Origin: Lolium rigidum
Lineage: Eukaryota > Streptophyta > Magnoliopsida > Poales > Poaceae
Reading direction: 5' to 3'
DNA: 64,000 nucleotides
NCBI RefSeq assembly: GCF_022539505.1
Contig: NC_061513.1
Location: 349,165,696-349,229,695 of the forward strand
The notes under the pieces are model-generated. The model was not told the DNA's origin and made no database searches. It was given only the letters and a program-made list of their open reading frames with translations. Positions 10,489-22,908 of this stretch are shown here, piece by piece. A program made the position numbers and the translations under genes. Position 1 is the stretch's first letter, and every line of letters starts with the position of its first letter.

Positions 10489-13400
10489 TTATACCTTCTT
10501 GAAGAATGACATTATGTTCTTCCCTTGCTTGGGCGCAGCAGCCTTGCCAGGTTTCTTGCTGCCTGCTGCCGTTTTGCTGGAAGCATTGGTTCTCTCAGTG
10601 TTAGCTGCTGGCTGTGGCTTGCTTGGAAGAGTTGGCCTGCCGCAAAATGGTCAAGGACAGAAATCAGTGAGATGAATCAGAACTGATGCAATAGCTCAGG
10701 TTAAAAACACCTCAGACAAAGCGATTTATAAGTAAGAGCTTCAAAGAGCAAAATATAATTTGTTGCGACATCCAGGATACTTATATTTCTTATTCATAAG
10801 CTAGATGGTAAAGCTTCTGAAAGATGTCTAAAATGTTCTATTATTTCCATTGTACATAGTAGATGGTTCAGTGGCATGATCTAAACAATGAATTAAAGCA
10901 ATATATATTTCTTGATCGACTCTGATGCAAAATTATTTCTTTTGTCTGATGAATTTACAAGAAAAGACCAGTTACTAGCTAAGCAGCCTAACAAAAACTG
11001 TTTCACTACCAACAGTAACAGCATGGGGTCAAATTATAAGGTGAAAAATGTAAGTAAAGAATTCTCAAGAATTTCAAGGAATACAGAATACAGCACATTA
11101 CCTAGTTGGGGCATCCGTATTGGTCACATTTTTCTCTGCCTTATCACTTGCAGGAGCTTCGCCCTCCCAGACAACCTCAGTTACTAAAATAGAATACAAG
11201 CAGAGCTTCAGGTATTTACAATCATGTGTATGGAAAATAGATGGAAGAATTTAAGCAAAATGATTAGCTTAAATAATTGTGAATCTGTGATGCAAACCAC
11301 GGAAATATTGCTTGGAAAACTAGTTTTATGACACCTTTAACTCAATTTCTAGACTTCTCATATATGCATTCAAAACAACACATGCAGAAAAATAATACTC
11401 CGTATTAGACACACAATCTTGAGCTATAAAGACTATCAACCATAAATAAGTCAAGTTGCTTACACAAAATGTTCGCTGGGTTGATTAGCTACTACATTTG
11501 GACATATTAGGATATTATTTCCAAAAACTGCCACCACAATAAATGTTTTGCAATAGATTATCAACAACAGATAACATGCAGTTCTTGCAAAAAACTTAAC
11601 GATTACACAATAGAATTATAGCAAGGAGAATATATGTTCCGAATGTATTTTTAGTTTTTGCTTTCGTAAAAACCAGTAAGCCTAAGAAAATGATATAGGT
11701 ATGACAGAACAATGCATAACTTGTTTCATGCGACAGTATTACCTTCTCTGCCCCGCTCATCTATACGTGTCTTCAAGACCTTCCTTCTCTTTGGTGAGGT
11801 AGAAGCAGCCTCGGGAGCATTATCCTTCTTGTTTCCTTCAGTCAGTGGATCGTTGCTCTTTTCTTTTAAGGTAATCCCAGAATGGCTGATACCATTGCCG
11901 CTTTTAGTCTTACATTCAGAAGCCAATTCAGAATCTGTCCCGTTTGTGAAGGCTTTCACATCACTCGATGTCTCCTGCTTGATTTCCAGTTTCTTCTGTT
12001 CTGATTTATTGTCTTGAGCAGCTTCAGTGACAGATTTCTTGGCACACTGTTTTGCTGGCTCTGGAGTTGCAATGGCTTCAAAATCGTCATCGTCATCATC
12101 ATCTGAACAATCAAAGATTGCTCTTCTCTTTCTGATGCTTGCACCACTGGAGGCCCGCTTGTAGTGTGCACTTCTTTCATCATCGCTGCTATCAGCATCT
12201 GCTTCTTCTTTTGCACATATCTGTGCATCAGCTGTAACTGAAAATATTTACAGCATGGAAATTTCAGCAGTGTGGTACAGTTCATATATGAGAGTAGATT
12301 ATACATGAAACATGCAAGAAAGTAAAGCAACATGGTTTAAAGCATGAGGTTTCGTGAGAAAATACCAGCAACACTTGGTACATCTGTAACTTTAGTGACA
12401 GCTGGAGCCTTGGGTTTTGCTGATGCACGGCCCCACATTGTAGCCAGGGATCCACCATTACTGGGCGCATTCTTCCCGTTCTGAGGTTTGGCTTTATTTG
12501 CATTTGCAGCAACTGATGGTTCTTTGACAGCTGGAGCATTAACAGTTTTATCCAAGACTGGAGCATTATCCTTCTCAGCCTTAACGCTTGTTCCTTTCAC
12601 TGGATTGGATGGTTCCGGTAGATGTTGCTGTCGAGCAATAGAAGACTGTTCTTTTGGAGCACTACTAGGTTTTGACAGTGCAGGTGCTACAACACTATTC
12701 ATAGGCTTCGGAGGAATTGAGCTCACTTGCTTCCCATTTGTAGTCCGCTTGACAAAAGAATTCACAACACCACAAAACCTATTCGAGAATTCAGAAGCTT
12801 TAGAACCATGACAATGGAAAGGTGCCATAACATTGGCATGCTTTTCTTATACAAAATTGAGAAAAACATTGACATGCCTAAAATACAGTTGACCAAAATA
12901 TGCTTGAGACAGAACTATTAGCCTTTTGATTCAACACTCATCTATAATATACACCCCCCTTGTCTGTCAAACAGATATCTCATACTATTCTAATCAGATA
13001 CATATCCTTGGTAAGTATGTCTACACATTATTTTGGGGGCAAAGTAAGGGGACTGCAGTGAGCAGTACCTATTATCTCTCAAGCAATTCTCTTTGTCAGA
13101 TGGCTGGTTGAAAAGCTCCTCTGCCTGCACGAATTCAGGATTCCAAAGTACAGCAGTATCTTTTGGAATACATGCCTGGATACTGTAAACCTGAACTGAA
13201 CAAGAATCCTTAAATGTTTGCCTTGCTTCTGCATCATACAAAGAAAACAACTATTTAGAAGAAAGGATGACTCTTTAAACCAACATATCACTGGAGACTG
13301 GAGAAAGGTAAATAGTCCATATTTTTGTTCTAAGCTACAACATACATTAATCATAAACAGAGTGCTGTAAGTTGGGGGTATACCCCCCAGAAAAAGAAAT

Positions 13401-14703
13401 CTGATGTCCCCACATTACCTTCAAGTTTAGGGCCAGAAGTGAGTTTTATGCAATAATTTTCGGGATTGTTCTTTAACCACCCAGACACACTGTAAATCAC
13501 TTCGTGATCGGCTCCATGTTTGTTGACAAACTCCTGAAGCAATCTGGAAGAGCAAGAGACTAGTCAGGTCTGATCAGGATATTACAGATATGCAATGAGT
13601 ATCACAAGAGAAAGTGATCTATCACCTCTTGGCATCATTTGATGATACAGAAAAATTCCGACTCAGCCATTTGTATGAAATCTGTTAGAAGAAAACATTG
13701 GTTCATAGTTAACTTGAGTAACACATTGTTGTTTAATTACTCACGAAGTCTGAATGAACTAATGGTACACATGAATCTCACTGGATGTTATGTGATACCC
13801 ATCTTTGATGAGGTTTTCATGCTGAAACGATTTAGCCAGTAGAAAACAGAAGACCAATTTTATAGACACAGGAATATAAACATCAACAATGTTGCATAAT
13901 ACATAGACTATGACAATATATTTCAGGGTTGATCTATTGATATCGATTTGGTACTCTAAATGCTCATATTTCTATCTATAGGGTTGGTCAAACTCAATTA
14001 CAATACCACTAAACAAGTACATACAAAAATCTCAAGTGAGAAGACGAAACATTGGTTCATAGTTAACTTGAGCTACACATTGTTGCTTAATAACTCTGAA
14101 GTCTGATTGAACTAATGGTACACAGCATTCTCATTGGATTATGGTTTTTGAGTTTCTGTATAGTCGCCATGATTTTTGGAAAACGACTCGGCGGCTATAT
14201 AGCGATTATTCAGCGACTCAAAAACCATGCATTGGATGTTATGTGATACCCATGCATTGCACCTCAATGGTGTTTTTCACCATGAAAAAAAAAAGGAAAA
14301 AATGAATCCAATCAGAGCAACCGCACCGCAAATAACCCCAAATAACATTGGCTCCCTTTTCCTTCGAATTCCCCCGCATAATCGGACGTTGACCCAGAAT
14401 GGGCCAGCAGACCATACCAGCGGCACCAAAATCACCGGCAGAAACAACGCCCTAGCACAAATAGCAACCCTAGCTACTGAAATCCTCCGCACCATCCGAG
14501 CCAGCAAGAAACATAAAACCAACGGAACCTAAGAAATCGCGTGTCCCCTTGACGGTTGACGCCGAGAAACCACACACAGGCAGCAAGGCGGCGCGAAATC
14601 GAATGGCTGAATCATCAGAGTTTGGGTAAGTTACCACTCGGAGCTGGTCGGAGAAGAGGGCGTGGATCTGGGGCAGCAGGTCGAGCAGCTGTCCGTCGGC
14701 CAT
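10489..14703 (-). CDS. POLD3: DNA polymerase delta subunit 3 (POLD3/Cdc27 family), 8 exons
   Basis: This is an accessory subunit of nuclear replicative DNA polymerase delta; the family links the polymerase to PCNA. Predicted exons are 14703-14635, 13681-13626, 13543-13419, 13228-13069, 12778-12366, 12237-11743, 11183-11102 and 10636-10489. All junctions are GT-AG, phases match, and the total is 1548 nt (515 residues), about the size of plant homologues. The start is MADGQLLDLLP. Conserved N-terminal blocks are SYKWLSRNFSVSSNDAKR and LLQEFVNKHGADHEVIYSV (the POLD2-binding part). A basic, acidic and Ser-rich disordered middle follows, with DDDDDDFEAI and SPKRRKVLKTR (NLS-like), then TEVVWEGE. 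The C-terminus KQGKNIMSFFKKV is PIP-box-like, but Gly occupies the usual Gln position. No stops or frameshifts are seen, so it is likely functional. Confidence 0.9.
13691..14253. repeat. Direct duplication inside POLD3 intron 1
   Basis: About 113 bp at 13691-13803 (from AAACATTGGTTCATAG to GTGATACCCAT) is repeated at 14046-14253, where the second copy is split by the 84-bp MITE. The copies differ by several substitutions and small indels. Confidence 0.7.
14143..14226. mobile_element. 84-bp MITE in POLD3 intron 1
   Basis: It is bounded by the inverted ends GGTTTTTGAGT and ACTCAAAAACC. It interrupts a duplicated segment whose uninterrupted version lies at 13691-13803, so the insertion post-dates that duplication. 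Confidence 0.55.
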
Positions 14704-14850
14704 CGTCGGGGTGAGGGGGGGAGAGGAGGGGCTCCGTCCTTGATCCGGAAGATTCCAGAACCGTCGCTAGGGTTTCTGATTGGGGAGCGGCGGGGGGAAG
14801 AAGGAGTGGGGAGAATGAATGGGCAGTGGATTGGATTGGGGAGCGGCGGT

Positions 14851-14858
14851 TTTCCCGC
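14851..14858. promoter_or_regulatory. E2F-type site upstream of POLD3
   Basis: TTTCCCGC matches the E2F consensus TTTSSCGC exactly and lies about 150 bp upstream of the POLD3 start codon at 14703. Two further near-matches in inverted orientation (TTGGCGCC at 14872-14879 and GGCGCCAA at 14897-14904) follow. E2F control is established for S-phase replication genes; its use here is inferred. Confidence 0.55.
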
Positions 14859-14949
14859 CTCCCCAATTTTGTTGGCGCCGGACGGAGGAGGCCGACGGCG
14901 CCAAGTTCACAAGCCTGAAAAGGAGGAACCCGCTCGAGCTCCAGTGTGA

Positions 14950-16784
14950 TTGGGGTTCGACTTAATTTAGCCTACATATCTCGTGCCGTGGTCGTGCCAT
15001 TGATTTTATTTATCATTTGCTACGCTTTAACTTTAGATTTGGTAAATTTATCAATTTTACCACGCATGTAAAGTGTCTGCAGATGGTCAAATATCCCAAT
15101 GGCACCATGCGAGGTTTGCACATGTAACATGCAAAAATCAAGAACTATGTCAAACTCAGCTTGTTCACGGCTATAAGTACACAATAGCGTATTTACGTTT
15201 CGTCAAGCATACGTAGGTTCTTCTTAGCATGTGGTTTGTGAAGGTGTTTTCGACTCGTCGTCAGATCGGCCATCAAGTCATCAAAATATCACACGCAGAT
15301 TTATGTGATACGAAAGGGTGCGTAAGCATGAGCTTGACACATAACACAATATCCATGTTACTCTAACTAGTTGAATGCACGTGCGTTGCTACGACTTTAA
15401 TGTTTTCTAGCAATACTATGTTACGGTGATTGGCATGTACTACCAAGTACTACTGGTCGAATTAATTCTGTCCATCCGATTTAGCTAGTTAATTATATAT
15501 TTTAAATAAAAGTAATCTGGGGTATCGTGGTAACTTCCTAGCCTAACCCAACCGCACGGCCGCTCGCGGGCACGATCTGAGTCCCACGCCGCAATCCTCT
15601 ACTCCCTTCTACGCCGCCGCTGCCGCTCGCCGGACGCACCGCAGAATCATATCTCTGCCTCCGCACTCTAGTTTTGCACCGCGCCCGCCTCACCAAGGAG
15701 CTCGCCCTTGCCTGCTAGCCCAGGAGCTCACCCGCCTGCAAAGGTAGCCAGCTTCGCCCACGAGCTCGAGGGCTGCGCGGGAGGAGCTTTAGCGGCGGAA
15801 ATGATCGCGGCGGCACTATCTATGATCCTGGCAAGTTGGTTTGCTTATTTTCTTTCTTTTAGTTCAAGGATTTGACAAGCAGTTGTGTGGTACTGCAGTA
15901 CCAGTACCAGAGTAAATGGATATGACAAAGTAGAATTTCAGTATGTTAGGAAACTGTAGCAAATTCTTTTTCTGGACATGACAAACGATTTATATTTTCT
16001 GAAAAAGAAGTGCTGATTGCAGCCTCCTGCATTGGCTGATGTTCAACGTCCACACTACAAGTTCAAGAAGTGGTCAGTCTATGAGAGAGATGGTGAAGTC
16101 CGTCTTTGTGGCTTGCTAAGTGTCTGTGTTTTTCTTTGTCTATTGAATGGTGAAGGAAATATTCAATGTTTTTTTGGGTATGACTAAATCTTGTCAGGGT
16201 GCTTAGAGACAACTTTCTAAAAGAACAAGCCTCCCGCTTCAGCGAGACCAGCCGTTCACATTGCCGAAGCAAGCACAACTTTCACGGTTATTTCTAGGGA
16301 CGTTATTACAATAAAAGAGGCAGTGCAGCTTGTTGTTGAGGTGAAAAGAGATTTTTTTATGCTTTAGTTGCATTGTCCTGTTAATTTGTAATCTCAGCTA
16401 GTTGGTTTCTCGGGATTTTGCAGACTATGGAGAATAACAATGACGACAGGCCTCGGCGGACAAAATAGCTAAACTGTGTATCAAAGTGAAGCTAGTAGTT
16501 TGAGAACCAAGGACAAAACATCCATGATATGTGCAGATTTCAACGTTCCGAGAACATATCCTTGTATTATATCCAAATGATGAATCCATTTGAGAACAGA
16601 TCCTTGTGTTTCCAAATGAAGAGTCCATGTTGAGACAGCTTGTTCCGAGAATCATCTACTCCATTTTCTTCTTTCGATTTTGATTTCTGGCCATTTCATT
16701 AGTTTTACAAAGAAGTCGTGTACTCTGTTGATATTTACATCAATATTTCTGTACACATATCTTGAACGATGGTAAACATAAAGT
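14950..16784. other. Intergenic; GC-rich block but no gene recognised
   Basis: A GC-rich block at 15540-15800 looks like a plant 5' exon or UTR. It is followed by AT-rich DNA with splice-like junctions near 16030, but no joined translation gives a recognisable protein. The motif TTGAATGCACGTGCGTTGCTACG at about 15373-15390 is a common dispersed grass sequence. Confidence 0.35.
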
Positions 16785-17580
16785 CACTAATTGTTGTTGA
16801 TGGATTTACTTTGCACTGGTGACTGGCTAAATTTATTCCAATCCATGAGAGCTAAGGCAATGAAAAGAACCAACATTATTGACTGTTCTCGCCCTTCATC
16901 AACCAAGCCACCATGGCAACATGCACTCAGAACCCGATGAATGTTAACGCTGTCAGGCTTAGCTTTGTTTCTCTCCATATCTACCAACGAATTGCCTAGA
17001 ACTGCATCAATATTCATCTGCCTAGCTTTAGCATTAGCAAACTGGTGGATCCATTCACCTTGGCCAAGCAATCAATCAATATTCATTTGCAGCTGGGGGT
17101 TGAAACCCAAAAAGAATGTTGCAGTGGACCGGACGCACATGACGTAGCACCTGATCATCATGTCCAACACCACCGCATTTCGTCGAACAGCTTCCAGGCC
17201 CAGCGTTGGTGTACATGTTGATCGGCAAGCTCGCGGTCTACTCGTCCCCAAATCCCTGGAAAGCCGTGCCACGCCTGGACGCCGTCACGGAGGTGCTCTC
17301 TGCCTCCGACACATCGCTCCAGCCTCTGGTCACGCGGCGGGCCTGGCCACCCGCAGCTTCGACGCGCCGCTTGGAGGCTACCGACAGCTCCACCTCCTCT
17401 GCCTCGGCCCGGCGCTCCACGGGGGGTGAGCTGGAGGTCGCGGGAGAACTCCATGTCGGGGATGGTGGCGAGGGAGGAGAGGTAGCGGTCGGCGCCAAGG
17501 GCGGCCTCGAGGAAGATGGTGCGCTGCATTACAGGGAGACGGTCGCCGCCGCGGCGAGAACACCTGCTCAAGCCGGACAA
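16785..17580 (-). pseudogene. Pentatricopeptide-repeat (PPR) protein pseudogene
   Basis: The minus strand encodes fragments of a PLS-class PPR protein, a family of organelle RNA-binding proteins. The clearest part (about 17071-16860) reads GEWIHQFANAKARQMNID, then VLGNSLVDM, then KPDSVNIHRVLSACCHGG and LVDEGRE, matching the late PPR and E-type repeats. Between LVDM and MERNKAKPDS at least one repeat is missing, consistent with an internal deletion. Upstream (17580-17160) is a GC-rich region with scattered PPR-like pieces such as WKLFDEM, but the frame changes several times. There is no intact ORF and no targeting peptide I can define. It is probably a decayed intronless copy. Confidence 0.55.
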
Positions 17581-17714
17581 AGGGAATCGACCACGCCGGT
17601 GTGTGTCGGCGCCGACCGGAAACCTAGGCGGTAGGGGAACTGAGGAGGAGACGGCCGGGTCGGGAATGAGACGAGAGAACAGGCGAAATTACACTACCTA
17701 CCTTTTTAGCAAAC

Positions 17715-17785
17715 GAATATTTTCAGTACTTTTCAGTACTTTCCACTACTTATTTTTCAGTACTTTCTAGTACTTCTATTTTTTC
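17715..17785. repeat. Short decamer-type repeat
   Basis: TTTCAGTACT-like units (cagtacttt, cagtacttt, ccactactt, cagtacttt, tagtactt) recur about every 10-20 bases. Confidence 0.5.
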
Positions 17786-18479
17786 TACCGTTGGATTAAC
17801 TAGCTTGGACGGTTCCTAAAATCCCCAACCATAGTAAAAGTTGTAATCCGTATAATACATGTAAAAACTCATGTGTATGAAAAAGCCATAATATATTGCA
17901 AAACATCATAAGACTCGAAGGATAAAAATGCGTAAAATAGAAGGAATCATCATCATTTAATTATGTATCTCTAAAAAAGAGAGAAATAGTCACTCTGATG
18001 ACAAATTATGTGGACAGAAGATGTGAGACAATAGACGACAAGCTTCCACCTAGGAAAGATTTTCCACAAGCAGTATGTGAAGCTTCATTAGTAGTGATAA
18101 TCTTCTCTCTTCTTGTTCTTCCTCACCGCTCACCCGCCCCTATGCTCATACGCCACCACAACAACAAAAAATGAAATTAATAGTTCACTACAACAACCAA
18201 TTAGATAAAACATGGTGACAATTCATAAAGCTGTCAATTATTTACTATGGAATACAAAAAAATAATCATGAACACAAAACTATTGCTACACAAAGAAAGA
18301 GTGTAAATAGAAAATCAAACGGTACTCACCAATGGCCAAGAGAAACATTATAAAATCAAGTAAATGTACCTCTCCTACTTTGGAAACTATTGAAGCTTCA
18401 GAGTTTGCCTTGAAGTTGAGAAAAAATAAATTTTCACAAGAACAACTTACAAAGTAAACGAGCAGCGATGACGTGATAT

Positions 18480-19291
18480 ATGGTGGTGGTTGGCTCCAAC
18501 AAGCACAAAGGAATAGCCCAAAAGCAAGATATAAGTGAAGAACACAGGAATTTCCGGGTAGTAAACTTAAAGGTCAAAAATCTCAACCTTCCCGACGTTT
18601 TTTGGTTGTGGCTGGATAGAACTTTTTCTCCCGGTGATTTTGAGTGGTCAAACGTCAAAAACGGAGTTCGTATGTAAAAGTTATGCTTGGTCAAAGTTTG
18701 TTGTCGAAAACTGCCCAATTCGGACTAAATTCGACCTGACTAGTGGAAATCGTGGTCAACCCGACTTGGATGCGGATTTGACTTTTTTTTTGCAATTTTT
18801 TTTCGTAACTTTTTTTTGCTCTTTGCTCTTCTACTCACAAACGGAAGGCGGCGATTATCTGGACACGAGTATGGACATAGTGCGTGTATACATATGTATA
18901 TGTCAGGTGTATATGGCGATGACGGAAGTATATGGCAGGTGTATATGTGGCGATGGCAGAAGTATGTGGCATGTGTAGATGGCGATGATGGCGGTGATCT
19001 GCATATGGTGCGAGTGGCGGCGGCGTAACTACTATGACCAGAACTCGGAACTCTAAAGGAACTAGACGCTAAGATCAGCAACTCGACACGAAGATGCAGA
19101 CACAAATTCAACTATGCAAAACTGAAAAGACAATGCAAAGACGTGGTAGGGGGTTTATGGGACGATATGATCTAAACCCTAACTGTAGTTTTTTTTTGGC
19201 TTTTTCGTGGTTTATGGGTATGATGGCAGATGCAATCTACACTAGGAAAACAGTAAAAATCTCACCGAGCAACCTGAAATCTGATACCACT
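18480..19291 (-). mobile_element. Primer site and leader of LTR element F
   Basis: Directly after the LTR end, the minus strand reads AGTGGTATCAGATTTCAGG (19291 leftwards), an initiator-Met-type primer-binding site. A long non-coding leader follows. The leader has T-runs and, at 18890-19010, a degenerate tandem repeat built on GTGTATATGGCGATG. No gag gene follows, so the element is truncated on the left; the left limit given is approximate. Confidence 0.5.
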
Positions 19292-20107
19292 TGATAGGGC
19301 AAAGGTGGCCGATCTTTCGATGAGAGTATGATAGCATCGATTTGGTGGAGTTCGTGCTTGACGATCCGACTACACGTGCAAAGCTCGTGCGCCAATGCAA
19401 TCGCTAGGACAATCTCCGGGAGTTACTGATCTCGCGGATGCACGATCAGCCTGACCAGCGAGGGTCTTAATTCCTACCTGAAATCGAGAACAAGTAAGAA
19501 CTAATGATGCAATCAGAATATTGCATATGAAAGATGAAAACTTTATTGAATAAGGTGGGATTCCGAATAGTCGGTCTTGTTCTGGGCGTTGGCCTCAAAA
19601 GAAGTACACGAGAGTTACAGCAATGGCTAACTTTTAGTCTAATCAAAATCCGAGTCTAAACGTGACGGCTATGGAGGTATTTAAAGGAGGAAAAGGTGGG
19701 GTTTCGGCCAGCCATACGTATGGTGGCCGAACCAAACCCTAGAGGGCCTTTCCCCCTTCAATACGGACTCTAAAAAGTGGTTGTCTTAATTCCTGCGAAA
19801 ATATCATGGGTCTGGCCCAAAAATAAAGGTGACGCAGCACCATATTATGCTGTGGACGAAATTATGAAGTCTGAATCTCTATATTTCGTCCATGTCTTCA
19901 TCCCTTCTTATGGTGGCTTCAAAGTTCTGAAATCTTCACTTGTGGCGTCATCTTCAATCCTCAAATACTTGCTGCCATCTCCTCCATGTGTGATCATGCT
20001 CCAATGCTTGTCCTCCTCATCCATGCTAGGTCCATCATTCCTAAGAGTAACAAATATATCTGATTTAGGCAGCATCATATTCTCATGTATGTGAGGAATA
20101 GTTCCAA
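19292..20107 (-). mobile_element. LTR and end of pol of element F
   Basis: On the minus strand, the sequence from 20107 continues the polyprotein end begun at 32473 (IPHIHENMMLPKSDIF, then HGGDGSKYLRI, stop near TLKPP). It then passes into an LTR that ends ...GCCCTATCA at 19292. A TATA-like ctttaaatacc is present at about 19678-19688 (minus). The LTR start is not precisely defined. Having pol upstream and a primer site downstream of one LTR implies a tandem or recombinant element. Confidence 0.55.
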
Positions 20108-21233
20108 TGAAAGATCGAGATGTCGCCTAGAGGGGGGGGGTGAATAGGCAATTACAAACTCTTGCGGATTTGTCTTGTATGAATGCGGAATTAAACTATC
20201 GTTTAGTTCACAAGCACAAACCCTAGATATGCTAAGCTCAATTAAGTGTAACAATGGCAACTAGAGCTAAGCAAGATAGGCACAAGATATATGTAGCACA
20301 AGTGATAGCAAGATATATATATATACTTCAAGCACGATGGCTATCACAAGGAAAGAGAGCTCGGGTATAGAAATAACCGAGGCACGCGGAGACGAGGATG
20401 TATTCCCGTGTTCCCTTGCTTTGCAACAAGGTACGTCACGTTTGGAGGAGTGGAGGTCCCACGAAGGATTCCCCGCGCCACGAAGGCTCACCCTATTCTC
20501 CGAACCACACCCACGAAGGATAATGGCCCTTTCCTTATGGTTAGCTTTTCCTCCGCTCCGGAGATGGCAAGCTCCACAACCACTTCACAAGCTCCACGAA
20601 GGAGAAGCCCGGGCCTCTTCACAATCTTCTTGAAGAGATCACCGGAGCACCAACCGCCAAGCCAACTAGGAGGTTTCCCTCCAAGAGTAACAAGCTCACG
20701 GTCTCTCACTCGAACTAATCGTGGTGGAGAGCTCAACACTATGCAATGATGCAAAGCAAGAACACTAGAGGTGTTCAAATCCTTCACTCTCAAATCCCAC
20801 CCAAACAACAAATGCTAGGATGAGATTGGAGAGGAAGAACAATGGGGAAAGTCAACAAAAGACTCCAAGATCTAGATCCCAAGAGTTCCCCTCACTTAGA
20901 GAAGAAATGGATTGGTGGAAGTGTAGATCTAGATCTCCTCTCTTAGATCCCTCAAGAATTAGCAAGATTTATGGGAGGAATCAAAGGGGAGAGCAAGTTC
21001 TTCCAAGAGCAACAATGGAGGTGAAGAAAGGGGAAGAACTGCTTGGGCTCAAGGTGGAAGAAAGGTATTTATAGCCCAAGTGGAAAAATAACTGTTGGGG
21101 GAAAAAGACAGAAAAACGGGCAGAAAAAAAAGCTCCAAAAAGTGGCCCAGCCGGCCGACCGGCCCAGGCGCTGAGGAGGCCGGTGGCCGGTCCGGTCAGG
21201 CCGGCCTGCCAGCCGGGCGGGGCGCGTGGGCCG

Positions 21234-22747
21234 TGATACGTCTCCGACGTATCGATAATTTCTTATGTTCCATGCCACATTATTGATGTTATCTACATGT
21301 TTTATGCACACTTTATGTCATATTCGTGCATTTTCTGGAACTAACCTATTAACAAGATGCCGAAGTGCCAGTTCCTGTTTTCGGCTGTTGTTGGTTTCAG
21401 AAATCCTAGTAAGGAAATATTCTCGGAATCGGACGAAATCAACGCCCGGGTTCCTATTTTTCCCGGAACCATCCGGAACACCCGAGAGCCGCCGGAGGGA
21501 AGCCTGGGGGGCCCACACCACATCCTGGCGCGGCCAGAGGGGGGCCGCGCCGCCCTATGGTGTGGGCCCCCCAGAAGCCCTCCTGCGCCGCCTCTTCGCC
21601 TATTTAAAGCCTCCGTCGCGAAAACCCTGATGCGTTCGACGAAAACCACAGAAACCTTCCAGAGCCGCCGCCATCGCGAGGCCAAGATCTGGGGGACAGG
21701 AGTCTATGTTCCGGCACGCTGCCGGAGCGGGGAAGTGCCCCCGGAAGGCTTCTCCATCGACACTGCTGCCATCTCCATCGCCATCTTCATCACCGCTGCT
21801 GCTCCCATGAGGAGGGAGTAGTTCTCCATCGAGGCTCGGGGTCGTACCGGTAGCTATGTGGTTCATCTCTCCCATGTACCTCAATACAATAATCTCATGA
21901 GCTGCTTTACATGATTGAGATTCATATGAGTTTTGTATCACTATTCATCTATGTGCTACTCTAGCAATGTTATTAAAGTAGTTATATTCCTCCTGCACGT
22001 GTGTAAAGGTGACGAGTGTGTGCACCGTGTTAGTACTTGGTTTATGCTATGATCATGATCTCTTGTAGATTGCGAAGTTAACTATTGCTATGATAATATT
22101 GATGTGATCTATTCCTCCTACATATGCATGAAGGTGACGAGTGTGCATGCTATGTTAGTACTTGGTTTAGTCTTTTGATCTATCTTACACTATAAGGTTA
22201 CTTAAATATGAACAAATTGTGGAGCTTGTTAACTCCGGCATTGAGGGTTCGTGTAATCCTACGCAATGCGTTCATCATCCAACAAAAGTGTAGAGTATGC
22301 ATTTATCTATTCTGTTATGTGATCAATGTTGAGAGTGTCCACTAGTGAAAGTCTAATCCCTAGGCCTTGTTCCTAAATACTGCTGCGTTACTCATCGCTT
22401 GTTTACTCGTTTCACCGTGTTACTATCGCTGCAATACTACCACCATCAACTACACGCCAGCAAGCTATTTTCTCGGCACCGTTGCTACTGCTCATACTTA
22501 TTCATACCACCTGTATTTCACTATCTCTTCGCCGAACTAGTGCACCTATTAGGTGTGTTGGGGACACAAGAGACTTCTTGCTTTGTGGTTGCGGGGTTGC
22601 ATGAGAGGGATATCTTTGACCTCTTCCTCCCTGAGTTCGATAAACCTTGGGTGATCCACTTAAGGGAAAACTTGCTGCTGTTCTACAAACATCTGCTCTT
22701 GGAGGCCCAACACTGTCTACAGGAAAGGAGGGGGAACGTAGACATCA
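21234..22747 (+). repeat. 5' LTR of element A
   Basis: It runs from TGATACGTCTCCGACG to GTAGACATCA, 1514 bp. It contains a decayed copy of the primer-site region (CTATTTTCTCGGCACCGTTGC near 22466-22486) inside the LTR. Confidence 0.9.
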
Positions 22748-22757
22748 AGCTATTTTC

Positions 22758-22774
22758 TGGCGCCGTTGCCGGGG
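22758..22774 (+). other. Primer-binding site of element A (tRNA-Asp)
   Basis: TGGCGCCGTTGCCGGGG lies 10 bp after the LTR and is complementary to the 3' end of plant tRNA-Asp(GUC). Confidence 0.85.
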
Positions 22775-22908
22775 TGGAAAGGTAAAAGGTACTCACACTC
22801 CGTACCTCGGCTACCAAGCTATTTTCCGCCATTGTAAGTACTCGAAGCTATTTCCTTTAGATCCTGCAATTGCAACTTTTTGTTTCTTGTTTACACTAGT
22901 TAGGCATA

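Noticed and set aside
15540..16440. Possible spliced gene on the plus strand
   Set aside because: Splice-like sites exist, but no joined reading gave a recognisable or long protein.
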